DNA of 64,000 nt. It comes from Faecalicatena faecalis. Lineage in GTDB: Bacteria; Bacillota; Clostridia; Lachnospirales; Lachnospiraceae. The DNA is taken from positions 1 to 64,000 of the forward strand of contig NZ_JABACJ020000029.1 in assembly GCF_012524165.2 (NCBI RefSeq), given 5' to 3'. The translations under genes and the position numbers were made by a program. This document shows positions 18,308 through 26,989 of the stretch, one piece after another. The notes beneath the pieces are model-generated. The model did not search any database. It was not told the origin of the DNA and saw nothing but the letters and a program-made list of their open reading frames with translations. The first letter of the stretch is position 1. Each line of letters opens with the position of its first letter.

Positions 18308-18344
18308 AATCTGGAGGCAGTAAGACAAAATCTGGAGGCAGTAA
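18308..18344 (+). repeat. Tandem 16-base repeat duplicating the ribosome-binding site
   Basis: AATCTGGAGGCAGTAA occurs at 18308-18323 and again at 18329-18344, a 21-base period. Both copies contain GGAGG; the second is correctly spaced before the ATG at 18347. A TATAGTATATA stretch just upstream (~18290-18300) is the likely -10 region. Confidence 0.85.
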
Positions 18345-18346
18345 TT

Positions 18347-19510
18347 ATGAAAAAGAAATGGACGATCATCATACCGGCTGTATTATGCATTATGATGGCT
18401 GTTTGTGCATGTACGAAGAAGGAAGAGAAGCCGAAGTTCACAGGTGATAAGACAGAGGAACCGCCATATCAGGATAATCTGAATGCGATTTCCCCGTCTG
18501 CTTACAATAATGTGAAGGGGCTTAATTTAAAGCCGGGGTCATATATATCAATTATAGGTAAGGATGACAGTTCTGCTTATTGGAAGGCAATTAAGAAGGG
18601 CGTAGAGCAGGCAGCCGATGATCTGAATAAAGAACTTGGTTACTCTGGTGATGATAAGATCAAGGTCACCTACAATGCTCCCAGTCAGATGGAGAACATT
18701 GATGAACAGGTAAATATATTGGATGAAGAATTGGCACGTTACCCCGATGCAATTGGGATTGCGAGCATTGATGCAGATGCCTGCACGGTCCAATTCGATC
18801 TTGCAACAGAGAATGGAATTCCGATTATAGCGTTAGATTCCGGGAATTCCTATCAGGGAATTCAGTGTACGATCAAGACAGATAATGATCAGGCCGCCCG
18901 GACTGGGGCATATAAGCTGAGCAATCAAATTGAGAATAAGGGAGAAGTCCTGCTTCTCGTACATGATTCTAAGTCAACGACGGGAAGAGAGCGGGAAAGC
19001 AGTTTTCAAAAGGAAATCACAGAGAATTATCCAGATGTGAAGGTTGTTGAGACGTTATACTTGGATAAGATGGATGATTTAAAGAAGGCTATTGTAGAAG
19101 AGAAGAATAAGGCTAAGAAAGAGAATGAAAAGGAGATATCCGCTGACAGTCTGACAGACGAGGATGTCATCGAGTATTACCTGGAGAAACATCCGAATAT
19201 CAAGGGATGCTTCGGTACGAATGTAACGGCCACACAGCTTGGGCTTTCTGCTCTCAAAGAGGCGGACAAGCTGGAGAATGTTGTTTTAATGGGATTTGAC
19301 GGAGGAAAAGAACAGATTGAGGCATTAAAGGCCGGAGAGATCAAGGGACTTGTAATCCAGAATCCATTTGGTATCGGGTATGCATCTGTTATCGCTGCAT
19401 CCAGAACGATTCTGGAGACAGGGAACGAGGCAGTTGTGGATACCGGATATATCTGGGTGACACAGGATAACCTGGAGGAGGAGTCCATTCAGAATATGCT
19501 GTATGAATAG
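18347..19510 (+). CDS. Substrate-binding lipoprotein, sugar-binding/LacI-like type
   Basis: The 387-residue protein has a lipoprotein signal peptide (hydrophobic core, then AVCAC with Cys near residue 22). A periplasmic-binding fold of the ribose-binding type follows, with YWKAIKKGVEQAADDL near 75-90, GIPIIALDSG near 160 and GFDGGKEQIEALKAG near 315. Such proteins feed sugar ABC importers or act as sensors for histidine kinases. No permease or ATPase gene is adjacent. The convergent neighbours are a histidine kinase and a response regulator, so a sensing role is possible but unproven. The ribosome site is duplicated upstream. Confidence 0.8.
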   Translation: MKKKWTIIIPAVLCIMMAVCACTKKEEKPKFTGDKTEEPPYQDNLNAISPSAYNNVKGLNLKPGSYISIIGKDDSSAYWKAIKKGVEQAADDLNKELGYSGDDKIKVTYNAPSQMENIDEQVNILDEELARYPDAIGIASIDADACTVQFDLATENGIPIIALDSGNSYQGIQCTIKTDNDQAARTGAYKLSNQIENKGEVLLLVHDSKSTTGRERESSFQKEITENYPDVKVVETLYLDKMDDLKKAIVEEKNKAKKENEKEISADSLTDEDVIEYYLEKHPNIKGCFGTNVTATQLGLSALKEADKLENVVLMGFDGGKEQIEALKAGEIKGLVIQNPFGIGYASVIAASRTILETGNEAVVDTGYIWVTQDNLEEESIQNMLYE

Positions 19511-19566
19511 AGGATGACCCGATCAAGGACGCAGACAAGTGAATTATAAGTATCTGCTTTGATGGT

Positions 19567-19636
19567 GAAAAGGACGCTGAAATGTAAAGAAAAGAGAATG
19601 GATTTCTCTAATACTTTACATTTCAGCGTCCTTTTC
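19567..19636. terminator. Long perfect hairpin, bidirectional terminator
   Basis: 23-base arms at 19567-19589 and 19614-19636 are perfectly complementary (GAAAAGGACGCTGAAATGTA and on), with a smaller GAGAA/TTCTC helix in the loop. The arms begin and end in A/T runs and the element lies between convergent genes, which fits a two-way terminator. It is unusually long and perfect. Confidence 0.7.
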
Positions 19637-19640
19637 AAGA

Positions 19641-21050
19641 TTAACTTTCTTTTCTGCTGAGGGAGAAGATGAACTCCGTTCCGACTCCTTCAGTGCTGAT
19701 TACATTAATATGTTCATCATGTGCCTGGATTGCTTCCTTTACAATGGCAAGTCCGAGTCCAGTTCCTTTCTTATCTTTTCCCCGGGACAGGTCTGATTTG
19801 TAAAAACGTTCCCAAATTTTATTCAGCTCTTTGCGGGGAATTCCAATACCAGAATCTTTTACAGAAACAAAGATTTTCTCACCCCGTTCGGATACCTCAA
19901 CTGTAACGGTCGATTCGTTTTCACTGAATTTAATTGCATTGTCAATCAGATTATATAAAACCTGCTGTATTTTTCTGCGGTCTGCATATACAGTGGCGGC
20001 ATCCGGCAGAAGTAAGAGATTAATGGAAATTCGTTTCGGAGTACATGCGCCCTCGAAGGAGGCAGCGGTATTCTTGATCATTTCCTGGATATCAAATTCT
20101 GTTTTGTCCAGAAGCAGCTCTTTTGTATCAAACTCGTTCAGTGTCAGAAGATCCTTGGTCAAATCGGTCAGACGCTCTGTCTCAAATAGAATGATATTCA
20201 GGTACTTTCCGTACAGCTCAGGCGGGATGGTACCGTCGGCCATGGCCTGTATATATCCTTTGATCGAGGTCAGCGGAGACCTGAAATCGTGGGAAACATT
20301 TGCTACGATCTTCTTCTGATATTCTTCCATATCTCTGAGTTGGGCAGACATGTAGTTCAAGGAAGCGGAAAGATACCCCATCTCATCGTGTGTATTCACT
20401 GGAATCTCATAGGTCAGGTTGCCGGAGGCATACTGGGTAGCCGCCTCCGTTATCAGCCGCAGTGGACGGTAGATAAAGAAGTGGAAGGCCAGGAGAATGC
20501 TGAACGAAAGAATATAGATGACAATCACTGTAATGTAAATCGGCAGCATCATCCTGTTGCAGATCGCCTGAATATAGGAGACTGGCTTATGGATGAGAAG
20601 GTAGCCCTTGATGTAAAAGCCCTGTGTGACAGGTGCCATAACGGTAATTACATCCTCCTCAAAATACCCGTGATAATCGCCTATCATATACTGGCTGCTG
20701 CCGATCTCAGCCGGGTCAAAATTCTCAATTGCTTCCGGGGCTGTCGTATCATCCAGGTTAGCAGAGGTGATCAGGGTTCCATCGGCCTCAACGAACCAAA
20801 GCGATGAATTCAGATACAGCTTCATCGCCTTTAATTGGGAATGGACTGCCCAAGAAGAAGCCTCCTCCTGAAAATAGGAAGGAAGATAGTCTGTAGCGAT
20901 TAAATTGGCTTCCTGATATAGGTTCTGTGAGTCATTCTGCTCCAGACGGTCCAGCATGAGCTGGCTGGGCAGAATACCAACAGTAAAAAAACTCAAAAAA
21001 CCAAATATGATATAGATAATAATAAACTTTAAGTACAAGGTACTTTTCAT
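19641..21050 (-). CDS. Sensor histidine kinase, two transmembrane helices and HAMP
   Basis: The 469-residue protein has a membrane helix at ~7-30, an extracellular sensor of ~130 residues, a second helix at ~170-195, HAMP to ~250, and then HisKA with VSHDFRSPLTS (the phospho-His) and HATPase_c with NLIDNAIKFSENE, DSGIGIP and GTGLGLAIVK. It faces the cytosol and phosphorylates the response regulator encoded just upstream, 57 bases away. AAAGGAAG precedes the ATG. The signal is not known; the nearby sugar-binding-type lipoprotein could be a partner. Confidence 0.93.
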   Translation of the reverse strand: MKSTLYLKFIIIYIIFGFLSFFTVGILPSQLMLDRLEQNDSQNLYQEANLIATDYLPSYFQEEASSWAVHSQLKAMKLYLNSSLWFVEADGTLITSANLDDTTAPEAIENFDPAEIGSSQYMIGDYHGYFEEDVITVMAPVTQGFYIKGYLLIHKPVSYIQAICNRMMLPIYITVIVIYILSFSILLAFHFFIYRPLRLITEAATQYASGNLTYEIPVNTHDEMGYLSASLNYMSAQLRDMEEYQKKIVANVSHDFRSPLTSIKGYIQAMADGTIPPELYGKYLNIILFETERLTDLTKDLLTLNEFDTKELLLDKTEFDIQEMIKNTAASFEGACTPKRISINLLLLPDAATVYADRRKIQQVLYNLIDNAIKFSENESTVTVEVSERGEKIFVSVKDSGIGIPRKELNKIWERFYKSDLSRGKDKKGTGLGLAIVKEAIQAHDEHINVISTEGVGTEFIFSLSRKES

Positions 21051-21107
21051 GCCGCACTTCCTTTATTGTGAATATCATCCTGTTGCTGATCCGGCAAAAG
21101 ACCGCAT

Positions 21108-21809
21108 TTATTTTACTTCGAATTTGTAACCAATCCCCCATACTGTACTGAGTCCCCAGGATGGATGGTCTTTGATCTTCTCACGCAGACGCTTGATATG
21201 GACATCGACTGTTCTGGTGTCCCCGATATACTCATACCCCCAAATCTGGTCTAAAAGCTGCTCCCGCGTAAATACCTGATTGGGTGAGGCTGCTAGGAAA
21301 TAGAGCAGCTCCAGCTCCTTTGGCGGCATATCGACCTGGTGGCCATCACAGACAACGGCATAATTCGTCAGGTTAATCGTCAGTCCGTCATATTCAACGC
21401 ATTTTGTCTTGTCCTCAACTGGTTCTTCCGCTTTTACAGGATTGTACCGTCTCAGGACCGCACGGACCCTTGCGACCATCTCTTTGGAGTCGAAGGGCTT
21501 CATGATATAGTCGTCAGCCCCAAGTTCCAATCCAAGGACCTTATCAAAGACCTCGCCCTTGGCTGACAGCATAATAATCGGTGTGGAAGCCTTCGCCCGA
21601 ATCTCCCGGCATACCTGGTAGCCGTCGATTCCCGGCAGCATGAGATCCAGCAGGATCAGGTTCGGGTGATATGTCTCAAAGGCTGACAGGGCATCCTCCC
21701 CATTGTACACAATCTTCGTATCAAAACATTCCTTCACCAAATAGAGTGAGATCAGCTCTGCAATATTCTCATCATCATCAACAATCAAGATTTTCTGTTT
21801 CGTAACCAT
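21108..21809 (-). CDS. Response regulator, OmpR/PhoB family
   Basis: The 233-residue protein joins a receiver domain (DDDENI at the acidic pocket, LILLDLMLPG with the phosphorylated Asp near residue 55, Lys in DDYIMKPF) to a winged helix DNA-binding domain ending in TVWGIGYKFE. It is encoded first in the pair with the histidine kinase. AAGGAGG lies before the ATG. Targets are unknown; it could act on the divergent lipoprotein gene or elsewhere. Confidence 0.95.
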   Translation of the reverse strand: MVTKQKILIVDDDENIAELISLYLVKECFDTKIVYNGEDALSAFETYHPNLILLDLMLPGIDGYQVCREIRAKASTPIIMLSAKGEVFDKVLGLELGADDYIMKPFDSKEMVARVRAVLRRYNPVKAEEPVEDKTKCVEYDGLTINLTNYAVVCDGHQVDMPPKELELLYFLAASPNQVFTREQLLDQIWGYEYIGDTRTVDVHIKRLREKIKDHPSWGLSTVWGIGYKFEVK

Positions 21810-21907
21810 AAGCAGCCTCCTTCAAAGGGGTCAGGCCCTTTTGATCTCCGTATTCTGATAAACCGGACAATTTAAGGGGATAACCCTGGTTTCTGTTATA
21901 TTGTATG

Positions 21908-24283
21908 TTATTTTAATTCAACTATTGTGACACCTGCGTCCCCTTCGCCAAATTCTGCAAGCCGGTAAGACTTCACATGTTTTTGCCTGCGGAGGTATTC
22001 GTGGATGCCTTTTCTAAGAGCACCGGTCCCTTTTCCATGTACCACACGGACCGTATTCAAGTGGGACAGAAGTGCATCATCCAGATACTTATCTAATTCG
22101 GAGACCGCTTCATCCACTGTCTTACCGAGAAGGTTGATCTCAGGTCTTACTGACAGTGACTTGCTCATCTTTAATCTTCCCTTTGAAGTGCCCTTCTTTG
22201 TCTTTACGGAATAGGATGGCGCTTCTTCGATGATCTCCAGGTCAGAAATGTTGACTTGTGAGCGCAGTATTCCCATCTGTACAGTCAGGTTGCCGCGGGA
22301 ATCTGGCAGAGAGCTGACTGTTCCTGTCAGATTCATGCTCAATACTTTGACAGATTCGCCGAGCTTGAAGTCGCTTGGCTTATAGGTCTTCTGCTGCTTC
22401 TGTACAGGCAGTGCATTGGCAGAGGAGGTCTCTTTGATTTTCTGGCGGAGGCGTTCACGCTCTTTTTCCATCTCTGCGGCAGAAATATTCTCTTTTCCGA
22501 ATTTGCGGAAATTCTTCATCGTCTCATCAGCCAGTTCTTTTGCTTCACGCAGGATACTGCTTGCCTTTTCATTGGCTTCCTTGAGAATCCGCTCACGCTG
22601 TTCCTCGATCCGCTCCTGCTTCTGCTTTGCCTGAACCTTCAATGCTTCAATTTCGCGTTTGTAAGCGTTGATTGCTTCTTGTTCCTTTTCGATAGTACGT
22701 TTACTTGTCTCTAAATCGGTCAAAAGGTCTTCGAAGGAAACATCCTGCTCGGATAAACGCTCCTTAGCATCCTCGATAATATAATCAGGCAACCCTAATT
22801 TCCCGGAAATAGCAAATGCATTACTTTTTCCAGGAATACCGATCAGCAGACGATAAGTTGGTTTTAAGCTCTCAACATCAAATTCACAGCAGGCATTCTC
22901 CACACCGGGGGTAGAAAGGGCATAGACCTTAAGCTCGCTGTAATGTGTGGTCGCCATGGTACGGATATTGCGTTTGTGCAGATGAGAGAGAATGGCGATA
23001 GCAAGTGCCGCCCCTTCTGTTGGATCTGTTCCGGCACCAAGCTCATCGAATAGTACCAGGGACTTCTCATCCACATCTTTTAAGAAGGAAACAATGTTCG
23101 TCATATGTGAGGAGAAGGTACTCAGGCTCTGCTCGATGCTCTGTTCATCTCCGATATCCGCATAGACCTGGTGAAATACAGCCAGCTCCGAGCGGTCACC
23201 TGCCGGAATATGCAGGCCGGCCTGCCCCATCAATGTAAATAAGCCGACTGTTTTTAATGAGACGGTCTTACCACCTGTATTTGGTCCTGTGATGATAAGA
23301 AGGGAAAAATCTTCGCCTAGTGAAACTGTAATCGGTACGACCTTCTTTGGGTCCAGCAGCGGATGACGTCCCTCGCGGATGCGAATGCGGCCTTCGGTAT
23401 TCAGTACTGGACGACTGCCATTCATGGAGAGGGCCAATGCACCTCTTGCAAAAATAAAGTCCAACTCAGTCAGTAATTTGTAATTCGTACGGATTTCTTC
23501 TATATATACTGCGGTCTCCTCGCTCAATCTGGCAAGGATGACCTGTATCTCTTCCTGTTCTTTTGCATAAAGCTCTTTCAGATCGTTATTCAGTTTTACA
23601 ACAGCCATCGGCTCTATAAATAAAGTAGAGCCAGTGGAGGATTGATCGTGAATCAGACCATTCACCTGGCTGCGGTATTCCGCCTTGACGGGTACGCAGT
23701 AACGGTCCCCTCTCATGGTAATAATAGGGTCCTGAAGATAGGTGCGTAGTGAACCATTCACAAGATTGGTAAGGGTCGCATGGACCTTATCATTCAGGGA
23801 ATTGATGCTGCGGCGGATACTTTTCAGAGTACTGCTTGCTTCATCACTAATCTCATCCTCCGCAGGAATACATCGTTCAATCTCTGTTGTGAGTGGTGTC
23901 AGGGGTTCAAGCTGCTCAAAATAAACGTCCAGACAATCTGCCAGTTCATCCTGTGTGTCATGGCGTCCATAGGACTTCGCACGAGCTGCGGTCTGCAAAA
24001 GCTTACAGATACGCAGGAGCTCCCCGCTTCCAATGGCACCGCCGATTTCCAGACGCTTTAAAGATTCCCCGACCGGAAATGCATCACTCAGAGAAATTCG
24101 TCCTTTTTTAATAATCCTGGTAAATGCGGCCGCTGTCTGCTCCTGAAGGGTGTCGATTCGCTCCAGGTCGGTCAAAGGCTTGATCTTCCTGCAGAGCTGT
24201 CTGCCCCTCATGGAGGATGCCTGTTCTTCTAATAATGTAATAATTTTATCAAATTCTAATTTATATATTGTTTTTTGATTCAT
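21908..24283 (-). CDS. mutS2: Endonuclease MutS2
   Basis: The 791-residue protein has the MutS2 layout: core and clamp helices, an ABC-type ATPase with Walker A ITGPNTGGKTVSLKT and Walker B FDELGAGTDPTEGAAL, a long coiled coil (~515-620), a KOW-like segment and the C-terminal Smr nuclease domain with VVHGKGTGALRKG. MutS2 suppresses homologous recombination and in Bacillus acts on collided ribosomes. I prefer the ATG at 24283, with AAAAGGTG upstream; a GTG nine bases earlier overlaps that site. Divergent from the HtrA-like gene. Confidence 0.96.
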   Translation of the reverse strand: MNQKTIYKLEFDKIITLLEEQASSMRGRQLCRKIKPLTDLERIDTLQEQTAAAFTRIIKKGRISLSDAFPVGESLKRLEIGGAIGSGELLRICKLLQTAARAKSYGRHDTQDELADCLDVYFEQLEPLTPLTTEIERCIPAEDEISDEASSTLKSIRRSINSLNDKVHATLTNLVNGSLRTYLQDPIITMRGDRYCVPVKAEYRSQVNGLIHDQSSTGSTLFIEPMAVVKLNNDLKELYAKEQEEIQVILARLSEETAVYIEEIRTNYKLLTELDFIFARGALALSMNGSRPVLNTEGRIRIREGRHPLLDPKKVVPITVSLGEDFSLLIITGPNTGGKTVSLKTVGLFTLMGQAGLHIPAGDRSELAVFHQVYADIGDEQSIEQSLSTFSSHMTNIVSFLKDVDEKSLVLFDELGAGTDPTEGAALAIAILSHLHKRNIRTMATTHYSELKVYALSTPGVENACCEFDVESLKPTYRLLIGIPGKSNAFAISGKLGLPDYIIEDAKERLSEQDVSFEDLLTDLETSKRTIEKEQEAINAYKREIEALKVQAKQKQERIEEQRERILKEANEKASSILREAKELADETMKNFRKFGKENISAAEMEKERERLRQKIKETSSANALPVQKQQKTYKPSDFKLGESVKVLSMNLTGTVSSLPDSRGNLTVQMGILRSQVNISDLEIIEEAPSYSVKTKKGTSKGRLKMSKSLSVRPEINLLGKTVDEAVSELDKYLDDALLSHLNTVRVVHGKGTGALRKGIHEYLRRQKHVKSYRLAEFGEGDAGVTIVELK

Positions 24284-24420
24284 TTTCTTCACCTTTTGCT
24301 TAAGTTCATAGGTACATTCTACCTTATTTAATGGATATTGAAAAGGACAAATTGAAAAGGATAAATATTGAACAATCCCAGGGAATCGGTTATACTATAG
24401 ACTAAAGGAGATTAGAGCCT

Positions 24421-25710
24421 ATGCCGTACGATGAAGAGCCGAAGCAAAAGCCGGAAAAAGGATTGGAAGAGCAGAAAGAAGAACAATTTTCTTTTTTGCA
24501 GGAGACGATTAAACCCAAACCAGTCACCAGAAGAAAGATTCTGACCCAGCTTGCAAGAGTGGGGATTTATGGACTGATTTTCGGAACGTTTGCCTGCCTT
24601 GGTTTTTTTGCGCTCAAACCGTGGGCACAGAACCAGTTCCAAGGAGATCCTAAGACTGTGACGATTCCAGCAGATGAGGAGCCACAGGATGAGCCGGATA
24701 AGGAGACGGAGCCAGTAGTACAGCAGGCCCCTGCTTTGGATGCGGATAGTTTTAAGGAAATGATGAAAAGCGTCTTTGAAATCGCAAAAGAGGCGAACAA
24801 ATGCGTCGTTTCTATCCAGCCGGAAAAAGAGGATTCTGTTCTTATGACACAGGGAAGCGGGACAGAGGACAGTAATGCGGGCATTATAGTGGCAGATAAT
24901 GGGCAGGAGCTCCTTGTGCTTTGTGACAATTCAATCTGTGAAGATACAAAGAAGTGGACGGTGACCTTTTCAGATAACACACAATATGGTGCGAATCTAA
25001 AGAAGCAGGATAAGAACAGTGGATTTGCCGTATTTGCGGTTCCACGTATCAAGATCACGAAGGCAACATGGAATAATATCGATGTAGCCACCTTAGGCAA
25101 TTCGAATCTGGTCACAAAGGGTGACATAACGATTGCTTTGGGGAACACATTTGGTTATGCAGATGGAGTGGGATATGGAATCATCAGTTCCAATGAATAT
25201 CTGGAGAATCTGGCGGATGGTCAGCGCCGTGTATTAGCGACAGATATCCCGGCGTCTGCAAATGGAACTGGAATCTTATTCAATCTGTCCGGTGAAGTGA
25301 TCGGGATGGTAAAACCTGACATTTGGGGCGAAAGCGGCTCCAATACAGCTAAGGCACTGGCGGTTTCTGATCTAAAAGCCATGATCCAGCTTCTGGTTAA
25401 TGGCGAAAGCGTACCATATGTGGGAATTTACGGTACGACCATCAATGATGCAGTGGCAAAAGAGCAGGAGATGCCGACCGGGATTTATGTTACTCAGGTA
25501 AGGGCTGATTCGCCGGGAATGGCAGCAGGAATTCAGAATGGTGATGTCCTGCAGGAGATTGCAGGGGAGAAGCTTTCCAATCTTTTATCATATGAGAAGG
25601 CAGTGCTTGACTGTAAGGTAGGGCAGACTGTTAAAATAAAAGGCAAACGACGCGGGGCCGGCGGGTATGTAGATATTGACTTCAATGTTGTCGTGGGGAG
25701 CCTGGAATAG
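24421..25710 (+). CDS. HtrA-like membrane-anchored protein with PDZ domain, catalytic triad lost
   Basis: The 429-residue protein has a charged cytosolic stretch (1-47), one membrane helix (~48-70), an acidic linker, a trypsin-like domain (~115-315) and a C-terminal PDZ domain (~325-425, GIYVTQVRADSPGMAAGI). Aligned by eye with DegP/HtrA proteins, the His position of TNNHV reads CDNSI, the Asp position of TDLAV reads SGFAV, and the GNSGG serine motif reads ANGTG. All three catalytic residues are therefore replaced and the protein should not cleave peptides. It may bind unfolded or C-terminal peptides outside the cell, or act as a scaffold. AGGAG precedes the ATG. It is monocistronic, divergent from mutS2. 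Confidence 0.82.
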   Translation: MPYDEEPKQKPEKGLEEQKEEQFSFLQETIKPKPVTRRKILTQLARVGIYGLIFGTFACLGFFALKPWAQNQFQGDPKTVTIPADEEPQDEPDKETEPVVQQAPALDADSFKEMMKSVFEIAKEANKCVVSIQPEKEDSVLMTQGSGTEDSNAGIIVADNGQELLVLCDNSICEDTKKWTVTFSDNTQYGANLKKQDKNSGFAVFAVPRIKITKATWNNIDVATLGNSNLVTKGDITIALGNTFGYADGVGYGIISSNEYLENLADGQRRVLATDIPASANGTGILFNLSGEVIGMVKPDIWGESGSNTAKALAVSDLKAMIQLLVNGESVPYVGIYGTTINDAVAKEQEMPTGIYVTQVRADSPGMAAGIQNGDVLQEIAGEKLSNLLSYEKAVLDCKVGQTVKIKGKRRGAGGYVDIDFNVVVGSLE

Positions 25711-25821
25711 ACAGAGTATCTGTATGACAGGGAAAATGTAATGATAGCTTTAGGTTTAGAAAAAAGATGACATTTACATGCTAGTAAGGAAACATTTAAA
25801 AGGAAAATGTATAAGGTGAGA

Positions 25822-25845
25822 CGGCTGCCGGAAACATGGCAGCCG
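25822..25845 (+). terminator. GC-rich hairpin after the HtrA-like gene
   Basis: The stem CGGCTGCC/GGCAGCCG has an eight-base loop but only a weak T tract, so it may be a pause or processing site rather than an efficient terminator. It lies 69 bases before the YhaM-like gene. Confidence 0.45.
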
Positions 25846-25913
25846 CAACTATGTAAAAAGGATATGAATTGCAGGATGATTGGGTTTGCAGTGAATATAG
25901 AATGGAGGAAATC

Positions 25914-26855
25914 ATGAAATTTATTAACGAATTACACGAGGGAGAGACAATACGCGGCATTTATCTTTGTAAGGGAAAACGTTCCGCAGAGACGAGAAAT
26001 GGGAAACCTTATGATAATGTGCTGCTTCAAGATAAAACGGGAACACTGGATGGGAAAGTATGGGACCCCAATTCACAGGGAATCGCAGATTATGATGAAA
26101 AGGATTTCATTGAAGTATTCGGTGAGGTGATCAGCTATAACAATAATCTTCAGCTTAATATTAAGCAGATCAGAAAGGCAAGTGAAGGAGAATACGATCC
26201 GGCAGATTATATGCCGACCTCAGAAAAAAGTGTGGAAGGAATGTATGAGGAACTACTTTCCTACATACGCCAGATTTCTAATGATTACCTGAGAAAGCTG
26301 GTGGAATATTATTTTGTAGAGGATGCTGAGTTCATCAAGGGATTCAAAGGACATTCCGCAGCGAAGACCGTGCATCATGGGTTTGCCGGAGGATTATTAG
26401 AGCATACGTTAAGCGTGGTGAAGATGTGTGAATATTTTGCAGGTACCTATTCTATTTTAAATAAGGATCTGCTCATTGCATCTGCTATCTGCCATGATAT
26501 CGGGAAAACGAAGGAGCTGTCTGCATTTCCGGATAATGACTATACAGACGATGGTCAGTTATTAGGACATATTGTAATCGGTGTAGAGATGGTGGGTGAG
26601 GCTGTGCGTGCTATTCCTGGATTTCCAGATAAGCTTGCGAGTGAACTGAAGCACTGCATTATTTCACATCATGGTGAACTAGAATATGGATCACCGAAAA
26701 AACCGGCTTTGGCGGAGGCATTTGCTCTGAATTTGGCAGACAATGCAGATGCAAAGATGCAGACATTGACGGAAATATTCAAAGATAAGACCGGGACAGA
26801 CTGGCTGGGATATAATCGAATGTTCGAGACGAATCTCAGGAAAACATCGATATAG
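25914..26855 (+). CDS. 3'-5' exoribonuclease, YhaM-like (OB fold plus HD domain)
   Basis: The 313-residue protein has an N-terminal OB-fold nucleic-acid-binding domain (KGKRSAETRNGKPYDNVLL..., residues ~15-95) and an HD hydrolase domain with H in HHGFAGGLLEHTL (~145-158), HD in ICHDIGK (~190-196) and later HH in IISHHGELE (~245-252). This is the layout and length of Bacillus YhaM, a 3'-5' exonuclease on RNA and DNA. GGAGG lies before the ATG at 25914; a longer in-frame start lacks such a site. Confidence 0.87.
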   Translation: MKFINELHEGETIRGIYLCKGKRSAETRNGKPYDNVLLQDKTGTLDGKVWDPNSQGIADYDEKDFIEVFGEVISYNNNLQLNIKQIRKASEGEYDPADYMPTSEKSVEGMYEELLSYIRQISNDYLRKLVEYYFVEDAEFIKGFKGHSAAKTVHHGFAGGLLEHTLSVVKMCEYFAGTYSILNKDLLIASAICHDIGKTKELSAFPDNDYTDDGQLLGHIVIGVEMVGEAVRAIPGFPDKLASELKHCIISHHGELEYGSPKKPALAEAFALNLADNADAKMQTLTEIFKDKTGTDWLGYNRMFETNLRKTSI

Positions 26856-26883
26856 AAATAAGATAATATGGACGAGATATGAG

Positions 26884-26911
26884 GGACGTGGTTTTGTAAA
26901 AAGCCGCGTCC
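26884..26911 (+). terminator. Terminator-like hairpin after the YhaM-like gene
   Basis: GGACGTGGTTTT pairs with AAAAGCCGCGTCC around a short loop, 28 bases after the stop codon. The T tract after it is poor, so termination may be partial. Confidence 0.5.
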
Positions 26912-26989
26912 TAAGTTAAAATAATAGGAACAACAGCTATTATATGAATTGAGCAAGTAGTGATGTAGATTGTAAAAAGGGGTACTTTT

